From the NCBI GenBank assembly GCA_035236585.1, contig CP141126.1:11979001-12043000 (forward strand): 64,000 nucleotides of DNA, read 5' to 3'. Positions 50,441-60,900 of this stretch are shown one piece after another. The notes beneath the pieces were generated by a model. It was given only the letters and a program-made list of their open reading frames with translations, did no database searches and was not told the DNA's origin. Source of the DNA: Warburgia ugandensis (Eukaryota > Streptophyta > Magnoliopsida > Canellales > Canellaceae). The position numbers and the translations under genes are program-made. Within the stretch, counting starts at the first letter, position 1. The number at the start of each line of letters is the position of its first letter.

Positions 50441-51089
50441 AAAGTCTCTGTTTTCTAAAACTATGTACTGAAACGGACGAACTAGCAAAACGAAGGAAAA
50501 CAGAACGCCCATTCAACTGTTAATACGAAACTCCAACTTGGAATAGGATTTGGGTTATATTTGACAGAAAGGTAGAACAGGAAAAAGGAGGAGGTTGCAA
50601 AAGTTAAGCAGTTCGAACTTTGAAGCGATGCAGCCCCCTTGAAAAGAGCTGTTTAACGCCCTCCTACCTCTCTGAACTCTGTGATCAGTGAACAACAAAT
50701 GAAGAGATTATGGAGGAAACAGAAATTGAAGATGTTATGGAGAGGTTAAGGTTGTGGCTGGCCTAGTTTTTGCAATGAGATTAGCAGCAAGCAGCGAAGA
50801 CAAGCTATGTCCCAGAAAAGAAGAAGAAAGTAAAAAAGCAAGGATGCAATGCTTCTAGAAGCCCTTAAAAGAGGAAACAGGTTAGATGTTGTTCTGGAAT
50901 CAGCAGGCACTCCTGAAGCTGCTTTCTCACTTGGAATAAGAAAGTTAATAGGAATTTGGCCTGAACCCTAACCCTTGGCTACTAAACTATTCGGAGAAGC
51001 CAAAGCTTGTCATTTTAGTGAACTGCAGCAAAATGAGAGAGAAAGAGATAAGGGAATCGGGACAATATTAGGGGTCCCAATATACTTTA

Positions 51090-51168
51090 CAGCAAAATGC
51101 AAAGTAAGGCTGCATACTATTGAACACCCTGCATATGCAAGAGCTTTGTGCACTTGGGCTGCCCTTTA
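51090..51168 (+). mobile_element. Au-type SINE remnant, repeat copy B
   Basis: agcaaaatgcaaagtaaggc to gctttgtgcacttgggctgcc, same insertion as 35509-35607. aatatact flanks both sides here (left about 51079, right about 51169), a probable target-site duplication kept only in this copy. Confidence 0.72.
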
Positions 51169-51905
51169 ATATACTATGCGAGTGAAGATCTCACCATTGA
51201 ACAAAAGTGGTTTGCAACAATACAGCTAAAGCGTGTTGTTATGAACTTAATTACAAGCGGTACATTTAAGTGACGAACACTAAGCCTTCTCAACAGCTTT
51301 CTATCAAGATTTGACAAAGGTGGTCAAATATGATGTTTCCGAGGGTGATGAATGGGTTCTTCACTAGAAACTGTGGTAATAAAGAACATAAAGCATCCCC
51401 ATTTCCTCAATCCCAGAGAACAGATTATGGATAACCAACACATCATCCTTCCTGGAAGTCTCTACAAAAATTGCTAGGACCCCCTACATAAGACATGGAA
51501 ATGCCCCTTTTTTCTGTTTTTCTTTTAGTTAGTGATAATATGGAATTCCTCAGAGTGGGTAATTTTGAACAGCAACTGCAAAGCCATTGAGTATTTGATT
51601 CAAGAAAAATCTAGAGAATGTATTCTTTATAAGATCAATCACATAAAAAAGTTATGACCATGCAAATTGGGTTTTCTCAGGTACTTGCCATTAGTGATAA
51701 GAACAGGGCTTGGAGAAAACTTGGGTACTGGAAAAAAATTGTCAGGAGAGATACTCATTTAGTTCATGAATTTTCATTTTGCAAGTGAAGCTTGTACAGC
51801 CAAACTTGGGGCTTTGAGTTGAAGATTTGGTCTATACGAGCCCAAAGAACTGAATCTTGTCACATTCCAAAACTACCACTAACAATCTAAGGCTCACTGA
51901 CTATG

Positions 51906-52333
51906 TCTTACAAGTGAATAACCAAATAAGGGTAATGGCTCAAATTTAGCGTCAAGTACGGCAGTCAGACCAAACCCCCAATTACAAGCTCTTATCAAAA
52001 TGAGAAGAACAAACAAGCGAATGAAATGGCATATCCATCTTCATCAAAATGAAAAATGCACAATCTCACTTATCTAACTTGTGCTGCCTTCAGCATAACT
52101 CGTACATTGTACAAATTCTACTGGAGTTTTGCTATTTCACTTTCATCTTCTCATTATGCAAGTTTTTTAAGAGACAAGAAGTACTGACTTCCATCAATTA
52201 TTCCATAAAAAGAGAAGGAAAAAACTGCCAGCATGAGCATCAGAACCCAATTCTCATGAACCAGAGCTCAAAGTACATAACAGAGAGAAAACAGAGGGAA
52301 TGAAACAGGAAAACTACCAATCTAAGAGCAAAA
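51906..52333. other. Short intergenic interval downstream of PRXIIE
   Basis: Includes the presumed 3' UTR of the peroxiredoxin gene (minus strand). Nothing else recognised. Confidence 0.45.
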
Positions 52334-52954
52334 TCACAGAGCTTTGAGCATGTCATCCGCACCGCTAAAAGTAAAAGCCCCTCCTTCCTCCAGATTCAAA
52401 ACCTTAACAACACCATCATCGGCAAGAAGAGCATACCTTCTCGACCTAACTCCCAGACCCACCGGCTTATCACTCAGATCCAGCTCACATCCGATCGCCC
52501 TCGTGAAATCCCCATTCCCATCGGAAAGCAACCAAACCTCATCGCCGATCTTCAGATCCTCCTTCCACGCCTTCATCACGAAAGCATCGTTAACAGAAAT
52601 GCAAGCGATTGTATCCACGCCCTTAGATTTAAGCTCGCTGGATTTCTCGACGAATCCGGGGAGATGTTTCTGAGAGCAAGTGGGAGTGAAAGCGCCGGGA
52701 ACTGCGAAGAGGATGGCCTTTTTGCCCTTGGTGAGCTCGGAGACTGTAGTGGTTTGGAGCTCACCGGCAGCGTCGAGGTAGGATAAGGTGGATTCCGGCA
52801 GCTTGTCTCCGACGGAGATTGCGGCGGAGATTGAGAACAATCTTTGGCGTGGTTTGAAGCGGAGGGAGGAAGGGGGTGAGATTTTGGGGGAGAATCGGAC
52901 CGTGGAGGACAGAACGATTGTGGAGGTGAGAGAAGATGCGATTGCTCGTGCCAT
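52334..52954 (-). CDS. PRXIIE: Peroxiredoxin-2E, chloroplastic (type II peroxiredoxin)
   Basis: Thiol peroxidase that reduces hydrogen peroxide and alkyl hydroperoxides in the plastid stroma, recharged by glutaredoxin/thioredoxin. Single exon, 206 aa, complete. The start at 52954 (MARAIASS) was chosen because residues 1-43 form a Ser/Arg-rich, acid-poor transit peptide ending near FSISAA, followed by the mature start SVGDKLPE. The frame stays open upstream to 53236, but that part lacks transit-peptide character. Motifs: [12 protein letters not shown] with peroxidatic Cys93, CISVNDAF with resolving Cys118, and RRYALL. A third Cys156 is present. Length and order match the family exactly. Lack of introns is usual for this subfamily. 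The leader upstream (to about 53060) is CT-rich on the gene strand. Confidence 0.97.
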   Translation of the reverse strand: MARAIASSLTSTIVLSSTVRFSPKISPPSSLRFKPRQRLFSISAAISVGDKLPESTLSYLDAAGELQTTTVSELTKGKKAILFAVPGAFTPTCSQKHLPGFVEKSSELKSKGVDTIACISVNDAFVMKAWKEDLKIGDEVWLLSDGNGDFTRAIGCELDLSDKPVGLGVRSRRYALLADDGVVKVLNLEEGGAFTFSGADDMLKAL

Positions 52955-53610
52955 TTTTTTCTTCTGGGCTGGAGTGATGAGGGAGAAGGGAAATGGAAAT
53001 TTCAGAAAGAAAGAGGCGGAGAGAGAGAGAAAGGAGGAGATTGTCTTTATCTGGTAGAAGGAGAGGTTGGAGTTGGAAGGGCTGTTTGGACGGAGGAGAC
53101 GAGGAAGGGACGGGGGCAAATGGAGATACGTGTAGAATGATGGACCCGACAAGCGGTTGATCTTACCCGTCCATCTGATTTCTCCAATTTCAATGACGGA
53201 TGCACCGGAAACGGCAAGGATCGGATCACCGCACATGGACGGTCGGAAATTTGTTTAAACAACGGTCCATATTCAAAGATTAAGAATTACAGTCTTAGGA
53301 TGTTATATTCATTGAATTGCCTTGGGTCTGGCAGACAAGTGATGGAGATCAGTAGAAAACAAATGGACGAGCCTGATCAGCTATTTGTGGTGTCCATCGT
53401 ATAAAAGCGGGGCGCACCCTTATGCTATCATCCCCCCCCACCGGAAGGTGGATGATAATGGGCCCACGATTTCAACCTCCAAAATGAGGCCGTTCATCTG
53501 TTGCACTTCCTTGGGGATTCGACATGGACTGGACCTCCAACTCCAGCTTCGTTAGATCTGCGAGAAGGCTAAATCCAAGTCATTCATATTATGGGCCGCT
53601 TTTTATACGT
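52955..53610 (-). promoter_or_regulatory. PRXIIE leader and upstream region
   Basis: Contains the CT-rich leader (about 52960-53060 on the minus strand). No convincing TATA box was seen. The remainder to 53610 is unannotated intergenic DNA. Confidence 0.35.
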
Positions 53611-53615
53611 AACGG

Positions 53616-53735
53616 TGCAGCCTCGTGCACAAGTTACTGCATATATAATTAAAGGGTAGATCACAAAGTTTATAGTATGTAGTTTACTTTACCTTTACTT
53701 TGCATTTTGCAAGAGACTATTTTTATGTCTAGAAC
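53616..53735 (-). mobile_element. Au-type SINE, head-truncated and diverged
   Basis: Reverse-orientation remnant: gcctcgtgcacaagttac, then agtatgtagttt and ttgcattttgcaagagacta. The tRNA-like head is lost. Confidence 0.7.
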
Positions 53736-53757
53736 CAAGATCATGAAAAGCGCCAAC

Positions 53758-53965
53758 GTGAAACACGCATGATTTGTAAACTGTAAGTATTCATAGTAGA
53801 TCTTAAAATAGTGCAAGTGTGAGACACGCATGCATAATTTGTAAGCTGTAAGTATTCTTAGTAGATCTTTAAAAAGTGCAAGTGTGAGACACGCATGCAT
53901 GATTTGTAAGCTGTAAGTATTCTTAGTAGATCTTTTAAAAGTGCAAGCGTGAGACACGCATGACA
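53758..53965. repeat. Tandem repeat, 61-65-bp unit
   Basis: Units begin gtga(a/g)acacgcatg at 53758, 53819, 53884 and (partial) 53949, each containing atttgtaa(a/g)ctgtaagtat and gtagatctt. Units 2 and 3 are almost identical. Confidence 0.93.
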
Positions 53966-53983
53966 TTTTGACATTCTAAAAGA

Positions 53984-54157
53984 AGGTGACTCTTACGGTA
54001 GAGTTGTCTTCGTGTGACCTTAAGGTTACAGGTTCAAGGCATGAAAGCAACCTCTCGCAAAATGCAAAATAAGGCTGCATACTATTAACTCTTATAGTCC
54101 ACTTCCCCAGACCCTATATATGCAAAAGCTTTGTACACAAAAACTGTCCTTTTTATG
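53984..54157 (+). mobile_element. Au-type SINE
   Basis: Head aggtgactcttacggtagag, box B-like aggttcaaggc, tail acaaaaactgtcctttt. Flanked by a perfect 17-bp duplication tttgacattctaaaaga (53967-53983 and 54158-54174). Confidence 0.93.
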
Positions 54158-54174
54158 TTTGACATTCTAAAAGA

Positions 54175-55546
54175 GTGCTAATCGTGACCTCTTATCCCTT
54201 CTTGAATGAATTATTGCCCTGGTTGCGATTGCTACAAAGGGTTCATGCCTTGAGTAGTTCTTTTCTCCTTCATTGACACTTTAAGAGGAGATATGATTGT
54301 TGTATATTATTATTATTAGTGTACATAGTTTTCATCAGGTCAATGAAATCAATTTTCAGCAGAGATTCTATCTAGTATAGACAATCAAAAATTCGATTTT
54401 GTTGACTGTAGGATGTACAGTTAGCCTCTTACCTAATTAATATGAGAGTAAAAAATCTATGACTCAAAGTAGGTTGGGGCAGGATAAAAGCATTAGGGTC
54501 AAGACAAGGCTAACCAAAAATCCGCCGGAACCTGCTCGTTGCCATCCTAGAATTTTTAGAAGAATCAAAGAGAAATTACTACTATCGTGAGAGTTGGAGC
54601 TCAGAAGTACTTAAATTTTTCTAAGGCAATCGACACATTAGCCCCTAAAAGTTATACGTAGATCTCAGTATACAAGTGCTTGTAAGCTATTTGACAATTA
54701 GTTCGCTAATCAATTTGATACTGCAAACTAAGAACAAGTCAGTAAACAAGAAAAACAAATGATTCCAAGTGACAAAACGAGATCGTTTGGAGGTCTCCCT
54801 CCTAGCAATCAATCAATGACACTAGGCTAAAAATATGGAGTCAAAGAAGAACTAAAAAAATCCAATCTCATATCATAAACTTCATAAAATATAGAACTTT
54901 AGTCGAACTTCCTATCTTTGATGGACCAGTTTTTACTAAAAAATCTTTATATAAGTTCATAGATGATGCCACAATCCCAGCAAAGGGAACCAGTTCTCAA
55001 AGGAAAGGTTCAAAAAACCATGCATCCGAAGAGAATTCAGAGTGTTGACAGTCCCATCGTGCGAGACATCCCAGTATCCCACACCTTAAGGTTTGAGATC
55101 TTCCTTTCCATGACGCGTATAAAGGAATCTCCTCCTACTAGTGTGGAGTTCATCGTAAAGGAATTGCTAACAATTGTTTAGAGTTGAGAAACAACAGTCC
55201 ATCCATGGCAGTTCATTGTAAATCTATGGTTCGGAGCACTAAATAAGGGGGATCAGTCAAAGATAAACCAACCACAGTAAAAGCTTCTAAATCAATGGTG
55301 CTCAACATTCAATAATAAGTAGGATCAGTTATACTTCCAGCAGCTGGTATTTGTCCTTGGGAAGCAGGCAGAGAATAAGGGTTCCTATATCATGCATGCA
55401 CATAATATTTCATAGAATTTATAAAGGGGCAATGGGTCTCATGCATTCATCTTTTAAGTGATTCATTTCTTTCATCGGTTTCACCATCTCCCAAGACGGC
55501 AAAGCACGTCTGAGTACTCCTAAAATAATTCCTTCCACTTAAGTAT
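54175..55546. other. Intergenic, no gene recognised
   Basis: Only short open frames without recognisable domains. Confidence 0.45.
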
Positions 55547-55554
55547 GGTCATAC

Positions 55555-55922
55555 TAGGGGTGGCAAATCATCTTGGTGGTGGGTTGTGTTCGGGAGACAT
55601 TGAGATTGACTCATTAATATATGGGTCGATACGAACACGACAAGATTAATAATCATATCAAGAACTTGTGACTCTAACATGACCCATTTATTAAACAAGT
55701 CAACACGACTTGTGCAACACGATTATATAAACGCGAGTCAAACAGGTCAACATGACTGGTTAATAGCTCGCAAGTCAAATGGGTCAACACAAGGGGTTAA
55801 GAAGTCGTGAGTAAGATGGATTAACATGACGGGTCAACATGGGTTAGCTTGAATATGACATGATTTTTGACATGTCACATGATTTTTGTATTATCGTATC
55901 TTATAGTATTTTGCCTCCCCTA
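55555..55922. mobile_element. hAT-like MITE, complete
   Basis: 368 bp with short inverted termini (taggggtggcaaa / ttttgcctcccct) and an 8-bp target-site duplication with one mismatch (ggtcatac at 55547-55554; agtcatac at 55923-55930), as expected for hAT. No transposase. Same family as 26611-26999 and 27622-27838. Confidence 0.85.
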
Positions 55923-55930
55923 AGTCATAC

Positions 55931-57077
55931 CATCCATCTTTCAAGAAGTGGGCTTCCACGTTAGAAGAACTTGATGGATGAGATTTTGGTACCAACCCAT
56001 TTTGAGAGACAATGAATCCAATAAATGGGCTGAATCAGGGGAAAAAAAAAAAAAAAAATTGTAGAGAAAAGGGCTGCATGCAAAAAAGCAAACCCAGCCT
56101 GTGACATCTAAACATATAATGCGCATGCACTGTATTCGAACCCACAGGGAATTCCTCGCATTGACGAGCCCTGCTAAGCACCATCATTCATGCTTTCCTT
56201 TTTCCTTTTTAACCTACTACTTCCTTCCGACTTTGCTAGAGTATCAGCAGCAAACAACAAGTCGAAGTGGCACCATTTGGATGCTCCATGGTTAGGTAGC
56301 ATCCAAGGAGGGTCAACACGAGAAAACAACAGTAAATGAGCGTTTTGTGCCATATATTACACTCTAAGATGACATAATCCCCAGCCAAGCGTGCATGATT
56401 AGCAATTGTAAACCAGATGAGACATAGAAAAGGAAAATGTAGCTCTTTTTTCGAAGCTAGTCCTTTCTTCCCCGCCGATCTTACAAATTAGAGTATTTGT
56501 TTTGTTTCGGTCTATGAAATCAAGTGTTCGAAGTGTCACAATCATTAATACGAAGATTACAACTCCGAGAGACACCAAACAAATTTCCTACGACTATCAT
56601 AATTCGAATGATATAGACCCAAAAAATATGAAGGTAAACTATAATGGGAAACGTGAGCAAGGGGAGATGTAAGAGAACCTACTTGACCCTTAGTCCAAGT
56701 GTTATATTTAGTTATTTACTAAAATTTTCCTTTGAGAGAGAGATTGGTTGTTAGTGTGGACGATTTACAAGATATAATTGGAGGATATATATGGTCAGGT
56801 TACATTTGTATATTTGATGGAATCTTAACTAAACCCTTTGCATAGGCTGCTCACCGAGCATTTGCATGGTCATAAAACCCATTTTGTGGAATCCATTATT
56901 ACTTTAAGATGATCAACCATCAAAGTTCTTGCCTATGTGCTCACAACTGATTAGCGTTCTTTTTTGCAAGTATTCGAGAAAGGAAAAAGGTAAAAGAATG
57001 AAAAAACGAAAAACTCAGGCACTTCACCGGATCATTCAAGACCATTCTTCACGGATTCATCTTTATAAAACATTTTT
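55931..57077. other. Intergenic, no gene recognised
   Basis: A run of about 17 A at 56041-56058. Nothing else recognised. Confidence 0.45.
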
Positions 57078-57096
57078 TTTTGTTGAGAAAGAAGAA

Positions 57097-57260
57097 AAAG
57101 GGTAGCCTAGTGTACGAAGTTCTCATAGATGTATAGTCTTGAGAAGAAGTGAACCACAATGGTCTATAGTATGCAGTCTTACTTTGCACTTTGTAGAAAG
57201 CTATTTTTACGCTTCAAACCTGTGACCTTAAGGTCACACGTTGCGCCAAGGCTCCCCTTC
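57097..57260 (-). mobile_element. Au-type SINE upstream of enolase
   Basis: Reverse-orientation copy from aagggtagcctagtgtacg to ttgcgccaaggctcccctt, with a small head deletion. Flanked by a 19-bp duplication with one mismatch (left 57078-57096, ttttgttgagaaagaagaa; right 57261-57279); the exact right edge overlaps the T-rich end. Confidence 0.88.
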
Positions 57261-57679
57261 TTTTGTGGAGAAAGAAGAAGAAGAAGAAGAAATTGGAATG
57301 GAACCTATTAGAAACTTTCCATATTTGCTCATCTGTGTTTATCGTTCTTTACTTGCACCTTAAGCTGGGGTTGCAAAGAATCAGTGTTAAGTAATTCGCT
57401 GTAGCTGAACCTTTTGTCGAACCTCTATAGTTAATGGTCCAAGCCACACGGGCTCCGTTTTGAAATTGGCCCTACTTACACGTTCCAGCATTTCCACCAA
57501 TGCAATCTGTGGACTAGAAAATTTTATCTGGGATAAACCAGGGCCGAATAATGTATGTACTTCTGATTGGCTGTGATGCTGCGACTCGAAATGGTTAACA
57601 AAGAAAGGAGTGCCATTATCAAACGTCGACGTGCGAATATCTCTTCCCCTCTCTAGATTGCCTGAAGTGGCTGCCAAGT

Positions 57680-57921
57680 CACGACGACCTTTTTAAATCT
57701 TCGAGAAGGGAAATATGCGGAGAAAAATCGAACCAAACGGCATAGATATTTCAATGGCGGCTAGCTGCCCATTGGTCCTCTATAACCATCTGACGGCTCA
57801 CAGTGACCGAAGCCATCGTCTCTTCCATTACAAATAGTGGCGGGGCGCTAAAAGCTGTGTCTATCTAAAACCTCAAACGAGTCGCTTTTTAACCATCTCT
57901 GGTTTCTCGCAAGATATAAAC
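57680..57921 (+). promoter_or_regulatory. Enolase proximal promoter and 5' leader
   Basis: Less AT-rich region directly upstream of the enolase ATG, with tcgtctcttccattacaaat and a pyrimidine-rich cttttt/ctctggtttctcgc leader near the start codon. No convincing TATA box. Confidence 0.35.
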
Positions 57922-60900
57922 ATGACGATCATCCACTCCGTCAAAGCCCGTCAAATCTTTGACAGCTGTGGAAATCCGACCGTCGAGGTTTGCTGATCTC
58001 TTCTTTTCCTCTGAATCCCTTTGATAGTTTCTAGATCTTCTTCAAATCATCGGATTTAGGAAGCTAGAGTGATTTTCCGGCAAGGTTTGGTAGCTTCTAA
58101 ATCTGTCATATATTCTCGATTTAACGATGAGTTAGTAATCGTAGAATCAAGCAAAGTTTCTTCGACGGATGACTAGCTTGTAGGTGCAATGGCTCGCTCT
58201 GAGCTCGTCCTGATCCATTTCGACCAACTGAGATGGGTTCAACTCCACATCGCAACCGTAGAGTTCCCTGCACAGTCAGAAATCTGAACCGTCCATTGCT
58301 GGTCCCACCGTTATATCTGCCATTTGTTGACTGAACTGTCTCAGATGCACAATCAGTGACTAAATTCATCCATTCGATGGCCAGTAAACACATCTGAACT
58401 CTTTACATGACCCACTACTGGGGCCCCATCGTATGGTCGGTGTTGATCATTTAACTGCGTTATGAGGAAGCAGAAACCAAATCTACCGTCACCTGTGTAA
58501 AGCAAAATAATTTAACGTACAGTTGTTTCCGATCCGGGGAGAAAAGTTATGCCAGTACGAGAGTTAATCGTCCGTGGGCTTGAAGATGATCCAGGGCCCA
58601 CATAGGCCATCCTGATCCTACGGTTTCTGATAAGTGAAACTTTTGTCCATTGACCCGGTCTGCTACAGGGCCCACATTACTGGATGAATCTTCTATTTTC
58701 TTTTGTTTCGGAAAGAAACTAATGGTGTTATGATCTTGACCGTTGATGAAGGGGACATAAGGGCAATCCCATTCTCCTCGGAGAAGGAAGACAGTATAGC
58801 TACCCATTATGCACACTTCCACCGATTTTTGTACATTCTCTTGATGTGGGAGGTTCATTTTTATTGTTGTGAGTCTGTATATGATCTGCCGGAGCCTTAC
58901 TGTAGAACAAAGAACTAGAAAATCTAAACAAATGCTGTGTAGAAAGATGCCAATACCAGTTTTAGCAGCAGTTGTAGTTCTAACTTGTTGGATAATTTGT
59001 AGGTGGATGTCACGCTCTCTAATGGCACATTGGCTAGAGCTGCAGTTCCTAGTAGCGCATCCACTGGTAAGATTTCAACCATTTAATCTTTGTTAATTTG
59101 CATTTATCAAAATGAAACCATACCGTCTTTAGTCAATTTCTGCAGAGCTTGATTTCACCTTAAAATTCATTTGTCTGAATTTGCTGTGGACTTTTGTGAT
59201 TCCTTATGGTTCTGAATGTGTTAATCTTGTGTAGAAACTGTTTCTCGATAGTTGTGGGTAAACCAGCCCAAGTAAATACTTCAGTTGGTTCTAGTATAAC
59301 GTAACAGAAGTGTATAAATTGTGTCTGTGTACTTAGAGAAATATTCATATGTGGTTGTGGTTTTTATATTCACTGCATATAATGTCACAGTTAACAAGAT
59401 TACGTTCAAGTCACAATATGGTTGAGTCGTTGGCTCATCCATTGTTCTGTTTTTAGGTATTTATGAAGCCCTTGAACTACGAGATGGAGATGCAGACTAT
59501 CTTGGAAAGGGTGTGTCAAAGGTTCGTTCTTATACTACCACTATTTGAGGATTGTGGGTGCTTGATTTATAGAATAAGTTTCGGTTTGTATGTGAGAAGC
59601 TTTGTTTTGCAGTAAACAGATATGGTTGGTTTGGTTTCTCAGGTAGTGAAGACATTTGTATGAGCTGTGACGCAGAGATGGTTCCAGAATTGTTAACTGA
59701 ATCCAAAAGTATTTTGCTAACTTGTTTGTGTTTTTTTGTAGGCTGTTGAAAATGTTAACTCAATCATTGGACCTGCACTCATTGGAAAGGTGCCACTTCC
59801 AACTACTTCTTTGTAGGAATTAGTTTACTGTCGTCCATGTTTTAGAATTCAGCTCGAACTGGAAATTGGTTCTCCCTCAAATTTGCCGAGATAGAAATTG
59901 TCATTAATGCTCAAAGCCTAGCATGTCCAAGTTCACCTGGCAGAGTTTGGAGTTGATCAGCAAGTTCCAAATACCATTTATGATGCTGTAGTGAAAACTT
60001 TAAGAAATTTTCTGCTAGTTGGTTACTGGAGTTTGTCATGCACCTTTGCATCTGATGTTGAAAGTCTTGTCACCTTACAGGACCCAACAGAGCAGGCTAG
60101 CATCGATAACTTCATGGTGCAACAGCTTGATGGAACTGTAAACGAGTGGGGTTGGTGCAAAAAAAAGGTATTTTGGAAGTTGAGATTGTTTATCATCCTA
60201 CATATCCAAGAAAACTTTCTTCTCGTATAACCTATGATTTTCAGCTTTTTGCAAATGCGATTCTCTCAGTATCTCTTGCAGTCTGCAAGGCTGGAGCCAG
60301 CGTAAAGAACATTCCCCTTTACAAGGTATGTATCATCAAGTTCTTATTATCTACACTGTTGGACTACCTTATGGTGATCTAAAGTACTAAACACTTTCAG
60401 AAATGTCCTCATCTAAAGTAAATAATACAGCTTCCTTTGAAGAAGTTGAGATGCTTCTTAACTTGATTAAATTCTTAATCAAGCTGAGTTGCATCATTAT
60501 TATTTTTAAGCTTTTGGTTCAGTTCCAAAGGACTGGAGTAAGATTATTTTACATGCATAAGCATGCAGCAACAATGACACGACTGGTAGACCTTCAGCTG
60601 ATTATAACTTCTAAGATGCCTGGTCGAGGCTGTCCTTATGTTTTCTCCAAAGATTTTCCAGAAGCTTCAGAATATGGATTTACTCCCTTTAGTAGGACGT
60701 TCCCCCTAAACAAGATCCTGTGATCTCTGACCAAGTTTATTTCCTCTTGTCCTGTTTCATCATAGTACTCTAACATTATTTAAGTAGCGTTAATCTTAGA
60801 ATATTTATCAAAAGTTCCGAAGGAATAGGCTATTTTAACCTGTGGAGTAATATTGTATGCAGCAGAACCCTCATTGTTCTGTGAGTTATAACAATTTTGT

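Larger units (their letters stand above)
45193..51905 (-). repeat. Large direct repeat, copy B (probable Tat/Ogre-type 5' LTR with nested insertions)
   Basis: Collinear with 32771-36345. The left part (45193-45990) matches 32771-33600; 46018-46400 matches 34395-34868; the right part (50444-51905) matches 34916-36345 closely. Differences are a deletion near 45990-46020 that removed the counterpart of about 33600-34390, a small deletion after 46030, a solo LTR at 46482-49536, and extra DNA at 49623-50440. No coding region is supported in it. Confidence 0.6.

Noticed and set aside
52954..53236. Upstream extension of the peroxiredoxin frame by 94 codons
   Set aside because: The frame is open but the extension is encoded by the CT-rich leader and intergenic DNA. 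The start at 52954 gives a typical transit peptide and the normal family length.
53670..53966. 98-codon repetitive minus-strand frame
   Set aside because: It is the translation of the 61-65-bp tandem repeat.
57387..57677. 96-codon minus-strand frame upstream of enolase
   Set aside because: No family recognised, no exon context, and it lies in the presumed enolase promoter. A divergent gene cannot be excluded but is not supported.
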